Below are positions 26,175 to 34,471 of a DNA stretch of 53,945 nt, in pieces. The stretch covers positions 1 through 53,945 of the forward strand of contig CANIIC010000005.1 in the NCBI GenBank assembly GCA_947467395.1, read 5' to 3'. Origin of the DNA: Bryobacterales bacterium (GTDB lineage Bacteria > Acidobacteriota > Terriglobia > Bryobacterales > Bryobacteraceae). The position numbers and the translations under genes are program-made. The notes under the pieces are model-generated. The model did no database searches. It was not told the origin of the DNA and saw only the letters and a list, made by a program, of their open reading frames with translations. The first letter of the stretch is position 1, and each line of letters begins with the position of its first letter.

Positions 26175-26737
26175 TCGTGATGAATCCTCATCAACGTGAG
26201 CAATTGCGGCGCCAGTACCTGCCGCAACGAGTTCGAGTGTTGTTTATCGGCGAATCGCCTCCGGCTTCCGGACGGTTCTTCTACCGGCGGGACTCCGGTT
26301 TGTATCGGGCGATGCGGGAGGCCTTCCAGGCAGTGGATGCGTCCATCTCCGATGAAGTGTTCCTGGAGATGTTCCGGGATTCCGGTTGCTACTTCGTCGA
26401 TCTCTGTTCGGAGCCGGTGGATCGCCTGGATGCGCGCTCGCGCCGGGATGCGTGTGTAGCCGCCGAGGTTCGATTGATGAAAAGCATCGCCCGGCTGCAT
26501 CCCGTGGTGATCGCCACCGTGGTTCGCTCGATCGAAGGTAACGTCATTCGCGCTGCTGCGCAGGCGAATTGGAATGGCGTCATGATTCAATTGCCCTACC
26601 CGGGCAGATGGTCTCGCTTGAGGCGCGCATTCGTCGAGGCGTTAGAACCTATCGTGGTCCGCTGTTTCCATTGTTGCTCCACGTCGCGCCGCGGCGACAA
26701 TCCTCAGGAACCGATACTTGCCGTTGCGACTTCGTGA
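26171..26737 (+). CDS. Unknown protein, possibly with a uracil-DNA-glycosylase-like fold
   Basis: The 188-residue product overlaps the MOSC gene by 4 bp (GTGA); an ATG at 26180 is an alternative start. The N-terminal segment VRVLFIGESPPASGRFFYR resembles the FIGE/PP(A)-type motif of uracil-DNA-glycosylase-like proteins, and SGCYFVDLCSEPVDRL follows. I do not recognise a named family with certainty. The C-terminus is Cys-rich (CFHCCSTSRRG). Its last 34 bp overlap the 3' end of the convergent permease gene, so the tail may not be conserved. As the last gene of a coupled operon, it likely shares the function of the redox/MOSC genes. Confidence 0.65.
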   Translation: MIVMNPHQREQLRRQYLPQRVRVLFIGESPPASGRFFYRRDSGLYRAMREAFQAVDASISDEVFLEMFRDSGCYFVDLCSEPVDRLDARSRRDACVAAEVRLMKSIARLHPVVIATVVRSIEGNVIRAAAQANWNGVMIQLPYPGRWSRLRRAFVEALEPIVVRCFHCCSTSRRGDNPQEPILAVATS

Positions 26738-28287
26738 TGGTGCTGTTCGTCGTCGCATAGGGCCGGTGGAGGAGCATACTTCGCGCACGTCCACAGCAGC
26801 AGGCCGACGAGCAGGTAGGCGCTCGACACCAGAGGAGATTCGGCGATGCCGATGTGTTCGCCGTGCATGAGTCCGAAGAATGTTAGAAGGGCTCCCGCGA
26901 AGGCGAATGCAGCGGCTTTAGTGAGTGTTCGATCGATGATGCAGACTGCGGTCGCGCCCAGGATCAAGCCTCCCAGCGTGGAACCCCCTCCAAGGATTTG
27001 CAGGCCGCGGTAGAAGACGCCCTGATCCAGCATGCTGTTCGCGAGTTGGTCGTTGACCGTCGTGATTCCGGCTGCGGCCAAGGCGTTGTTGATCATGGTC
27101 AACCCCCAGTTCGCGATGGAGGGAACCACGGCCAGAACGATCGCAGGAGCATGTCGCTTGGGCGTCTCCTGATAGGCTTGGGAGCCGATCAACATCCCGA
27201 TGTACAGCAGAATGGGTAGGATGGCCACACTCGGGATCATCGCGGAGATCACCGAGATCGCTCCGAACCAGCACAGCAGAATGACCATGATCCCCGTGGC
27301 GGCGGAGTAGCCGATTCGCCCACCCATCGCTTTCCAGCCGGGATGGCCGATGTACACGGCGTTGATGAACGGGTTGCCCATCATGCATCCGATCAAGCTC
27401 ACGCAGCCATCGGCGGTGAGAACGCGGGTGGTGGGATAACTGTCGCCGGCCACAGCCGCGCTCTCGACGTTATCCATGGCTTCCACCAGATCGTAAATGC
27501 CAAACGGAATCGCCGTGACCAGGATAGTGCCCAGGAACTGAAAACCATCGAAGACCTGGGCGAATGCGGGAACGGGAACGTGGAAGCCGAAGTTGGTCAG
27601 GGAGGCGGCCAAGCCGGATGCGGACATGCCACCGAAGTTCAGTCCTACCGCGGTCGATCCCCAGGCGATCAACGAACCCACCGCAATCGCGACTAACCCG
27701 GCCGGCACCTTCCCGTATTGGACACCACCAAACCAGTTCAGAAGAATGATGGCGAAACAGGTGATCCCGATCACTGGAGTCATGAACATCTGCAAGGCTG
27801 GCGCCATAGAGATGAACGTGATAGAAACGCCTGCCAGCGTGCCTAACAACGCGGCGCGCGGAGTCACCTTACGAATGAATGGAGCAATGAAGCCACCGAC
27901 CATCAGCACGAAGCTCTGGACAAATACCCATGTCAGCCCCGCTTCCCATCCTTTCAGTGGATCTCCTGTCGACAGAGCGATGGGCAACATCACCACAAAC
28001 GTGACGATGAACATGTGTGGCACGCTGATCCCCGAAGGCAGCGCACAAACATCGGTTCGTCCGGTCTGCTTCGCGAGACGATGGGCGAGATACGCGTAGT
28101 ACAGCGTGCTCAAGCACAGCATCAAACCAGTGGCCGGAAGGATGCGGCCGAAGACCAGTTCATCCGGCATCTTGAGAACAAAGCGGAGCAGGGAAGTTAG
28201 CGTCAGCAGGTTGACGAGGATGTTGGTGCCAAATCCGAAAAACGCATTCCAATCGCCTGCGACCCACAGCCGGCTGCTTGTGTTCAT
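26704..28287 (-). CDS. NCS2-type nucleobase permease
   Basis: A 527-residue, roughly 12-14-helix permease of the xanthine/uracil/guanine (NCS2/AzgA-like) superfamily. Typical segments are DWNAFFGFGTNILVNLL near the start, GISVPHMFIV, DLVEAMDNVESAAVAGDSYP and MMGNPFINAVYIGHPGWK. The start is the ATG at 28287; 38 more in-frame codons upstream have no ribosome site and lie in the divergent promoter region. AAGGA precedes the ATG by about 10 bp. It is divergent from the TonB receptor/HpxZ/AtzE cluster, and likely imports a purine-type compound across the inner membrane after TonB uptake. Its end overlaps the convergent gene at 26171-26737 by 34 bp. Confidence 0.85.
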   Translation of the reverse strand: MNTSSRLWVAGDWNAFFGFGTNILVNLLTLTSLLRFVLKMPDELVFGRILPATGLMLCLSTLYYAYLAHRLAKQTGRTDVCALPSGISVPHMFIVTFVVMLPIALSTGDPLKGWEAGLTWVFVQSFVLMVGGFIAPFIRKVTPRAALLGTLAGVSITFISMAPALQMFMTPVIGITCFAIILLNWFGGVQYGKVPAGLVAIAVGSLIAWGSTAVGLNFGGMSASGLAASLTNFGFHVPVPAFAQVFDGFQFLGTILVTAIPFGIYDLVEAMDNVESAAVAGDSYPTTRVLTADGCVSLIGCMMGNPFINAVYIGHPGWKAMGGRIGYSAATGIMVILLCWFGAISVISAMIPSVAILPILLYIGMLIGSQAYQETPKRHAPAIVLAVVPSIANWGLTMINNALAAAGITTVNDQLANSMLDQGVFYRGLQILGGGSTLGGLILGATAVCIIDRTLTKAAAFAFAGALLTFFGLMHGEHIGIAESPLVSSAYLLVGLLLWTCAKYAPPPALCDDEQHHHEVATASIGS

Positions 28288-28497
28288 GTTCAATATCCTT
28301 GGGGAACGTCTGTATCGAGTGAGCGTGATGGTCCCACTCGGTGATACGTCGCGGAACGAGGCGAAGGAATTGACGGGGAAGACGGAAGGTGAGCGCAACA
28401 AGGCTCACAGATAGGTCAAATCATACTACAGCTGGCCCAAATGTAAGTGGTTTTTCAGCGGTTCGACACGTTACTGCGCCGAGAGTATCGATAACGA

Positions 28498-28514
28498 ATC
28501 GCTATGCTAGCGAT
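28498..28514. promoter_or_regulatory. Palindrome in the divergent permease/receptor region
   Basis: ATCGCTA-TGC-TAGCGAT is a perfect 7-bp inverted repeat with 3-nt centre. It sits between the NCS2 permease and the TonB receptor genes and is a candidate operator. Confidence 0.45.
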
Positions 28515-28521
28515 CACGAAA

Positions 28522-28546
28522 ATTTATTGGCAGGTTTGTAATAAAT
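28522..28546. promoter_or_regulatory. T-N11-A dyad (LysR-type operator candidate)
   Basis: ATTTATT (28522-28528) and AATAAAT (28540-28546) are perfect complements with an 11-bp spacer, the layout of LysR-type binding sites. It lies 8 bp from the neighbouring palindrome. No LysR gene is in this window. Confidence 0.45.
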
Positions 28547-28768
28547 CAGGTAGGATTCTCCAACAGCTCTTTGTAGCTGCGATCAGCCTAGACGCTGCTC
28601 GGCCTCCCCAACGAAATCCGAACGCCTGCAAACCGGGAAACCGATGCGGCTCGGAAAAGTTCAAGTAAACCGCTTCGTACTGCGCGTCAGTAACCGGTTT
28701 CGATGGGTTCGTGGCCTACCAAGTTACTTTTTACCCAATTTCGTAAAAGCTTACTTTGGAGGTTCGCT

Positions 28769-31420
28769 GTGCCCACACGACTCGATTCGTGCGCCTTTTC
28801 TCTGCCCGGAACGCGTTTCCGCGCCTCTTTCTTGACCATTTTGACTTCGTTTGCGTTGTGCATGTCTTCGGCATGGGCGCAGACGGGGACCACTGTGAAA
28901 GGCACCGTTGTGGATCCCACTGGTGCCATTATCGGCAAAGCTCTGATCACGCTGACGGACGAGAAATCGCCGTCCAGCAAGAAGTCCACTGCGTCGGATG
29001 ACGCCGGAACGTATGGTTTCTCGGACATCCCGGCGGGAACGTATTCGCTGGAGGCCGCCGCGCAAGGGTTTGCTGCGTTCAAGGCCTCGCTCACCGTTGG
29101 CGCCACGCCAGTTAGTCGCGACATTACGCTGGAGGTCCAGCGCGATTCAGGCCAGGTATCTGTGACGGCGCAAGTCGATCCTTTGGGTGTGGTTCCGACC
29201 GAGCCGACCCCCAGTTTGTTCGGGTTGAACAAGACGCTGGAAGACACCCCTCGTTCGATCAGTACTGCCGACTCCGAGACATTGGTTCGCTACGCGGTCA
29301 AGACCGTGAATGACCTGGTGACGGTGTCGCCGGGTACTTACACCGGCAGTTACTTTGGTATCCCAGGCAGCGTGTTCATTCGCGGGGATATCGGCGATAA
29401 CTTCTTCCGTGGCTTCCGTCGCGTGGAAAATCGCGGCAACTATTCCACGCCGGTCGCGGCGACCGATCACATCGAGATCGTGAAGGGCCCTCCGTCGCCT
29501 GCCTATGGTGGCGGTCGTATCGGCGGTTTCATGAACTTCGTGCCCAAAACGGCCCGTAGTGGAAGCGCCAAGTGGCTGGAGAAGCCCATCGGTAAGATTG
29601 TCACCACTTACGGTAGCTACGACGAAAAGCGCGCAAGCGCGGAGCTCGGTTCGCCCTTCAAGCTTGGGCAGCGCCGGTCGGGTCTCTACGCCTTCTACGA
29701 GCATGAAGATTCGCACTCCTTCTACAAGGGAGTTGCTAATCGTTACCAGCTGGCGCAGATCGCGTTTGATACGGAGTTGAGCAAGAAGGTTCGTTTCGAA
29801 TACGGCGGCCAGTTCTACCGGAACAACGGCACGCAGAACATCGGTTGGAACCGTGTGACGCAGGCTCTGGTCGACCATCAGACATACCTGTCCGGATCGC
29901 CGCTCGTGAATCTCTCGAAGAACGGCTACGACATCCGTCCGAACGATCTGGTGCCGAACACGCTGACCTCGTTCGCCTTCCAGCCGAATATGTCGGCTCC
30001 GTTCCTGAGTGATCCTGCCACCGCCAGCCTGTACGCATTGGATCCGAAGACGATCAAGAATGTCACCTTGCCGCTGAATCAGATCATGATCGACGCGGGC
30101 GATTTCACTCGTACCAAGACCTACACGGGTTTTGCCGATGTGATCTACGACATCAAGCCGGGTTTCTCCCTGATGAACCAGACTTTCTATGACCGCATGA
30201 ATCATCAGAAGTTCAGCAGCTACGGCTTCGGCGCGGACTATCGTCCTTGGACGGTGGAGAACAAAACGTCGCTGACGACAGAGTATAAGGCCAAGTCCTT
30301 CCTGGTGGTTCGTTCCATCTTCGGCGGCAGCTATCGCCGGATGCAGGTGAACGCCGGTGAGGAACGCAACTGGTATCAGGCCGTGGATCGCCGCGATCTC
30401 TCCGTGGGTGCGACGCCGAATGACCGCTTCGCCGGGCCGTTCAACAGCGGCATCCCGTTTCAGTACTACCAGACAGGAAACATTGGCGATACCGGACTGT
30501 TCGGTGTCACGGACGTCCTGTTGGGCAAGCGCCTGACTGCAACGCTTGGTATTCGCTACGATCGCTACACGCCGTCCTTCACGGGCCGGTTTAATGGGGA
30601 GGCTCTCCACGCCGCGAACGCGAGCAAGGGAGCAACTACTTACAACGCCAGTTTGTCGTACAAGACTGACTTCCATTTGCAGCCCTACTTCACGGCTGCG
30701 ACTTCGCGGTTCCTGGACTTAGGGCAGGGCAACGAAATTGATGTGAACCAGGTGGGCGATGGCACCTTCATTCAGAAGTCGTCGCTGTACGAAGCCGGCG
30801 TGAAAACGTCTGCTCTGCCGGGGCGCATCTACGGATCGTTCGCGTTCTTCCGCCAGGAGCGTTCGTCCTTCAATACGCAGTCTCGCGCGGAAGATTACTT
30901 CCGCACCAAGGGCGTGGAAATGGAGGCGCGCGCGTTCTTCAAGAATCGTTACTCCTTTACGTTCGCCGGCACGTGGCAGAATCCGGAACAGCTGAACGCG
31001 CCGTTCCTTCTGGGGATTCCACCCACCCTGCTCGGCTTGACCCCGCAGCAGGCCTGCGCGGGGCGCTTCATCGGTGTGGCGGACATCTTCGGGTTGAAGA
31101 CTCCGTACAAGGTTGGTGGCCAGCCGCACTGGGTGGTGAGCCCGTTCCTCACGGTGCAGGCAACCAAGCAGATTGGGTTCACGATCGGCACCAGTTGGGT
31201 GTCGTCGGTCAAGACCGGTTACGTGAGCGATGTTAAGTTGCCGTCCTACGCGCTGTGGCGTGGGTCGGTGTTCTACGAACGGAATCGCTATCGCTTGAAT
31301 CTGTCTTTGAACAATATGTTCGACAAGGTGTACTTCCAGAGTCAGTATCTGTTCTGGGATGTCTTCATCAAGCCGGGTGCCTTACGGACCGCGAGCTTGA
31401 CGGGAAGCTACACGTTCTAG
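28769..31420 (+). CDS. TonB-dependent outer-membrane receptor
   Basis: The 883-residue protein starts at GTG 28769, which has GGAGG 6 nt upstream. The 22 in-frame codons before it do not look like a signal peptide. After the export signal (FLTILTSFALCMSSAWA) comes a carboxypeptidase-regulatory-like beta domain (VKGTVVDPTGAIIGKALITL), then a plug (DTPRSIST, VFIRGDIGDNFFRGF, DHIEIVKGPPSPAYGGGRIG) and a barrel ending in TASLTGSYTF with C-terminal Phe. The plug is siderophore-receptor-like. Its position in front of the HpxZ-AtzG fusion and AtzE, and facing the nucleobase permease, points to import of an organic nitrogen compound rather than iron. The upstream about 480 bp hold two dyads and no gene. 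Confidence 0.9.
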   Translation: MPTRLDSCAFSLPGTRFRASFLTILTSFALCMSSAWAQTGTTVKGTVVDPTGAIIGKALITLTDEKSPSSKKSTASDDAGTYGFSDIPAGTYSLEAAAQGFAAFKASLTVGATPVSRDITLEVQRDSGQVSVTAQVDPLGVVPTEPTPSLFGLNKTLEDTPRSISTADSETLVRYAVKTVNDLVTVSPGTYTGSYFGIPGSVFIRGDIGDNFFRGFRRVENRGNYSTPVAATDHIEIVKGPPSPAYGGGRIGGFMNFVPKTARSGSAKWLEKPIGKIVTTYGSYDEKRASAELGSPFKLGQRRSGLYAFYEHEDSHSFYKGVANRYQLAQIAFDTELSKKVRFEYGGQFYRNNGTQNIGWNRVTQALVDHQTYLSGSPLVNLSKNGYDIRPNDLVPNTLTSFAFQPNMSAPFLSDPATASLYALDPKTIKNVTLPLNQIMIDAGDFTRTKTYTGFADVIYDIKPGFSLMNQTFYDRMNHQKFSSYGFGADYRPWTVENKTSLTTEYKAKSFLVVRSIFGGSYRRMQVNAGEERNWYQAVDRRDLSVGATPNDRFAGPFNSGIPFQYYQTGNIGDTGLFGVTDVLLGKRLTATLGIRYDRYTPSFTGRFNGEALHAANASKGATTYNASLSYKTDFHLQPYFTAATSRFLDLGQGNEIDVNQVGDGTFIQKSSLYEAGVKTSALPGRIYGSFAFFRQERSSFNTQSRAEDYFRTKGVEMEARAFFKNRYSFTFAGTWQNPEQLNAPFLLGIPPTLLGLTPQQACAGRFIGVADIFGLKTPYKVGGQPHWVVSPFLTVQATKQIGFTIGTSWVSSVKTGYVSDVKLPSYALWRGSVFYERNRYRLNLSLNNMFDKVYFQSQYLFWDVFIKPGALRTASLTGSYTF

Positions 31421-31426
31421 TGGGAT

Positions 31427-31453
31427 GGGCTGGGCAGCGTGGTTGTCCAGCCC
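31427..31453. promoter_or_regulatory. Stem-loop between receptor and HpxZ-like gene
   Basis: GGGCTGG (31427-31433) and CCAGCCC (31447-31453) form a 7-bp GC-rich stem with a 13-nt loop in the 66-bp gap. Without a T-tract it may be a partial terminator or an mRNA processing/stability element that lets the enzyme genes be expressed differently from the receptor. Confidence 0.4.
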
Positions 31454-31486
31454 GTCGCGTTGAACGAGTACACAAGGAGGAGAATA

Positions 31487-32047
31487 GTGGCCAACCCTGT
31501 GGTTGCACTTTTGAACGACCCGGCCGTGGTTGCCGAGGTGAATGCTCTGCACGAAGCCTACGAAGCTGCCTTGGTTGGCAACGACGTGGAAAAGCTGACA
31601 GAGTTCTTTTGGGATTCGGCGCTGGCGCTGCGCTTTGGAGCATCGGAGAGTCTCTACGGAGCCGAAGAGATTCTCGCATTTCGGAAAGCGCGCCCCGCCA
31701 ACGATCTGGCCCGTTCGGTTTCCAATCTGCGGATTGTCACCTTTGGCCCGGACACGGCCATCGTCACACTGGAGTTCGACCGTAACACCGGTGGTGTGCT
31801 CCGGCATGGCCGCCAGAGCCAGGTGTGGCGCAAGATGCCCGAAGGTTGGAAGATCGTATCCGCACACGTCTCGCTGGTGCCCGAAGACTTCATGACGCAT
31901 GCGGCGGTGCAAGTGGGACTGCCCATTCCGGCGGAGTATCGAGACGGTGTTCGCCTGAACCTGGAACGCTCCCGAGCGATCGCCGAACCGTTGCTGGCAC
32001 TTCAGTTGGATGGCAGCGTAGAGAGCGCGACGGTGTTTGAATCATGA
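31487..32047 (+). CDS. HpxZ/AtzH-like (DUF3225) protein fused to AtzG-like (DUF4089) domain
   Basis: The 186-residue protein starts at GTG 31487 with AAGGAGG 6 nt before it. Residues 1-135 are an NTF2-fold DUF3225 domain (DPAVVAEVNALHEAYEAALV, RQSQVWRKMPEGWKIVSAH), the HpxZ/AtzH family; AtzH acts as a dicarboxyurea amidohydrolase in cyanuric-acid breakdown and HpxZ belongs to the oxalurate genes of Klebsiella. Residues 139-186 (VGLPIPAEYRDGVRLNLERS) match the small AtzG/HpxX subunit that pairs with AtzE-type hydrolases. In the known systems these are two genes; here they are one. The stop overlaps the AtzE start by 4 bp (ATGA). Both halves look complete. Confidence 0.8.
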   Translation: MANPVVALLNDPAVVAEVNALHEAYEAALVGNDVEKLTEFFWDSALALRFGASESLYGAEEILAFRKARPANDLARSVSNLRIVTFGPDTAIVTLEFDRNTGGVLRHGRQSQVWRKMPEGWKIVSAHVSLVPEDFMTHAAVQVGLPIPAEYRDGVRLNLERSRAIAEPLLALQLDGSVESATVFES

Positions 32048-33450
32048 GCGACTTTCTGGAAAGTGCCGTCGGCATTGCCTCAGATGTGCGTGCAAAGCGA
32101 CGCTCCGCGCGCGAGGTCACAGTCTCCGCGTTGGCTCGAATCGACCGAAGCGATCCTGAGCTGAACTGTTTCACCGCCGTGACTCGTGAAGATGCTCTAG
32201 CTGCAGCGGACGCTCTGGATCGCAGGATTGCAGCGGGTGAAGATCCCGGGCCGATGGCCGGTGTTCCCTTCGCAGCAAAGAACCTGTTCGATATCGCGGG
32301 ACTCACGACGTTGGCTGGCTCCAAGATTCAGGCCGAGAAACCGCCGAAATCGAAGGACGCGACCATTATTCGCAAGTTGAAGGCATCGGGCGCGATTTTG
32401 CTGGGCGCACTCAATATGGACGAGTACGCGTACGGCTTCACGACCGAGAACACGCACTACGGGCCGACCCGCAATCCGCACAATCTGGAGCATGTGGCGG
32501 GCGGATCCTCGGGTGGCTGTGCTGCATCGGTCGCTGCAGGGATGGTCCCGCTCACGCTGGGGTCCGACACCAACGGCTCCATTCGCGTGCCAGCTGCCTT
32601 TTGTGGGATCTTCGGTTTCAAGCCGACCTTCGGGCGAATCTCGCGCGCGGGTTCGTTTCTATTTGTCGAAAGTTTCGATCACGCGGGACCATTCACCCGC
32701 ACGGTCGCGGATCTCGCCCTCGCCTATGATGTTCTGCACGGGCCTGACCCGGACGACCCGGTTTCCTGCCCACATCCTGCAGCGGCGTGCACGCCGGAAT
32801 TGAGCAAGGGCATCGATGGACTTCGCATCGCAGTCGCGGGTGGCTACTTCGAAGAGATGGGAACGCCCGAGGCCTGGGAATCCGTCGAGAGAGCGGCGCT
32901 GGAATTGGGTGTCACGGAGAAGGTGACGATTCCGGATGCTGAAGCAGCGCGTGCTGCTGCGTACATCATCACTGCGTGCGAAGGGTCCAATCGCCATTTG
33001 CCAGATCTGCGCACTCGGCCGCAGGATTTCGATCCGGTGGTGGTGGAACGGTTCCTGGCTGGAGCTCTGCTGCCGGCCGCTTGGTATCTGCAGGCGCAGC
33101 GCTTTCGGCGCGTTTATCGCGAGAAGGTTCAGGAACTCTTCCGTAGTGTGGATGTGATCCTGGCTCCGGCGACACCATGTCCGGCGATTCGAATCGGACA
33201 GCCGACGATTCAGCTCAAGGGGGTCGACGTGGCCTCGCGGCCGAATATCGGCATCTTCACGCAGCCACTGTCGTTTGTCGGGCTGCCGATCATCTCGGTT
33301 CCGGTCTACAAGAGCGGATCGTTGCCGTTAGGGGTTCAGGTGATCGGCGCGCCGCACAACGAAGCGGCCGTCCTGCGCGTCGCGGCGCATCTGGAAGCTC
33401 TGGGCGTTACGAACGCGCAAGTACCGAGCCGGTATCGAGAGACCACTTGA
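32044..33450 (+). CDS. AtzE/HpxY-family amidohydrolase (amidase signature)
   Basis: A 468-residue amidase-signature enzyme with the Ser-cisSer-Lys triad: Lys79 (PFAAKNLFDI), Ser155 (GGSSGG) and Ser179 (GSDTNGSIRVP). TTLAGSKI and NMDEYAYGFTTENTHYGPTRNP are typical of the AtzE family, whose best-known member hydrolyses 1-carboxybiuret and requires AtzG. HpxY is the relative in oxalurate catabolism. The translational coupling to the fused HpxZ-AtzG protein supports a complex of the two. The actual substrate (oxalurate, carboxybiuret or another ureide) is inferred from neighbours only. It ends 1 bp before the convergent hcr stop. Confidence 0.86.
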   Translation: MSDFLESAVGIASDVRAKRRSAREVTVSALARIDRSDPELNCFTAVTREDALAAADALDRRIAAGEDPGPMAGVPFAAKNLFDIAGLTTLAGSKIQAEKPPKSKDATIIRKLKASGAILLGALNMDEYAYGFTTENTHYGPTRNPHNLEHVAGGSSGGCAASVAAGMVPLTLGSDTNGSIRVPAAFCGIFGFKPTFGRISRAGSFLFVESFDHAGPFTRTVADLALAYDVLHGPDPDDPVSCPHPAAACTPELSKGIDGLRIAVAGGYFEEMGTPEAWESVERAALELGVTEKVTIPDAEAARAAAYIITACEGSNRHLPDLRTRPQDFDPVVVERFLAGALLPAAWYLQAQRFRRVYREKVQELFRSVDVILAPATPCPAIRIGQPTIQLKGVDVASRPNIGIFTQPLSFVGLPIISVPVYKSGSLPLGVQVIGAPHNEAAVLRVAAHLEALGVTNAQVPSRYRETT

Positions 33451-33451
33451 G

Positions 33452-34468
33452 CTAGAGCCGTTCGGCGATCACTCGGTCGCCGCGACCGCGTTTTTGCACT
33501 AACGCCTCCACCGCCTCGAGCATCTTCTGTGGACCGCAGGCGTAGATGTCGATGGGTTCCTCGGCTTTCGCGAGATACGCTTCGAGAGCTGCCGGGGCCG
33601 TGCCTTGGAAACCTTGCCATTCTCCCTCGGGCGTGGTGACGGCGAGCGTAACGCCCAACTGGGGCAGTGCAGCGGTAACCGCTTCGACGTCGGCCGGGGG
33701 CACCAGTTCGGTCTCGCGATTGGCGCCGAAGATCAACTGCGTGGGTTGCGCATCCTGGAATTCTCCCAGATGGCGGAGCATCGAAAGAATGGGAGCCAAG
33801 CCGCACCCGCCGCCGACAAAACAGCGCGGGCGAACGCTGGCTTCGTCCAGGATGAAGCTGCCCGAAGGCCCGCGCACGGTGATGGTATCACCGACCTTGG
33901 CCTGCTCGCGGAGCCAGGTTGAAAAGGCTCCGTTGGCTTGCAGGCGAATCAAAAAGTCGAGCCGGCCTTCCCAGTTGGGCAGGTTCGCCAGCGAATACGC
34001 GCGACGGATCTCCGTACCTGGGATGGTCAACTCCATGTATTGGCCAGGAGAGAATTCGACGGCCGTTCCTAACTCCGGATCGGGCTGCAGTCGCAGCGTG
34101 AGCGCTACGGCGTTTTCCCAGGCCGGTGTTATGGATTCGATCACCGCTTGCCGCACGGGAACCTTGTAGCGCAGCACTTGCGCCTGATCGTAGGGCAGGG
34201 CAACCCGCAAGTTCTCATCCGGCGTACAACAGCACAACAGCACTTCTCCCGGAACATCGGTGCGCAGGGCCGCACTATTGTGCGGACCCATGGTGTACTT
34301 TCCTTCGGTCACGCGCGCGTGGCAGAGGCCACAAGTGCCTTCGTGGCACATGGCGGGGAGAAAATACCCCGCCGCTTCTGCAGCGCCCAGAACGTTGTCC
34401 GTCTGGGCGCAGGGAAACGGAAGCTCGGCGCCATCGCGCGTGACCAAGGTGACGTTGTGTTCAGACAT
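33452..34468 (-). CDS. hcr: 2Fe-2S/FAD NADH oxidoreductase, partner of Hcp
   Basis: The 338-residue protein has an N-terminal plant-type ferredoxin domain (Cys41-x4-Cys46-x2-Cys49 and a cysteine in LLCCC at 79-81), then a ferredoxin-NADP reductase-type FAD domain (RRAYSLANLP, the RxYS motif) and an NAD domain (FVGGGCGLAPI, YACGPQKML). It has the order of benzoate-dioxygenase reductases (ferredoxin first), whereas E. coli Hcr carries its ferredoxin domain at the C-terminus. Located 3 bp after hcp, it should feed electrons from NAD(P)H to the hybrid cluster. The gene symbol rests on context. Confidence 0.82.
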   Translation of the reverse strand: MSEHNVTLVTRDGAELPFPCAQTDNVLGAAEAAGYFLPAMCHEGTCGLCHARVTEGKYTMGPHNSAALRTDVPGEVLLCCCTPDENLRVALPYDQAQVLRYKVPVRQAVIESITPAWENAVALTLRLQPDPELGTAVEFSPGQYMELTIPGTEIRRAYSLANLPNWEGRLDFLIRLQANGAFSTWLREQAKVGDTITVRGPSGSFILDEASVRPRCFVGGGCGLAPILSMLRHLGEFQDAQPTQLIFGANRETELVPPADVEAVTAALPQLGVTLAVTTPEGEWQGFQGTAPAALEAYLAKAEEPIDIYACGPQKMLEAVEALVQKRGRGDRVIAERL

Positions 34469-34471
34469 ACG

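Noticed and set aside
28389-28408. GTGAGC/GCTCAC hairpin near the permease start
   Set aside because: Six-bp stem only, no T-tract and no riboswitch-like context; too weak to call.
29147-30676. 509-codon open frame on the minus strand
   Set aside because: It lies entirely inside the TonB receptor gene, whose product has a complete family signature; the frame is an antisense shadow of GC-rich codon usage.
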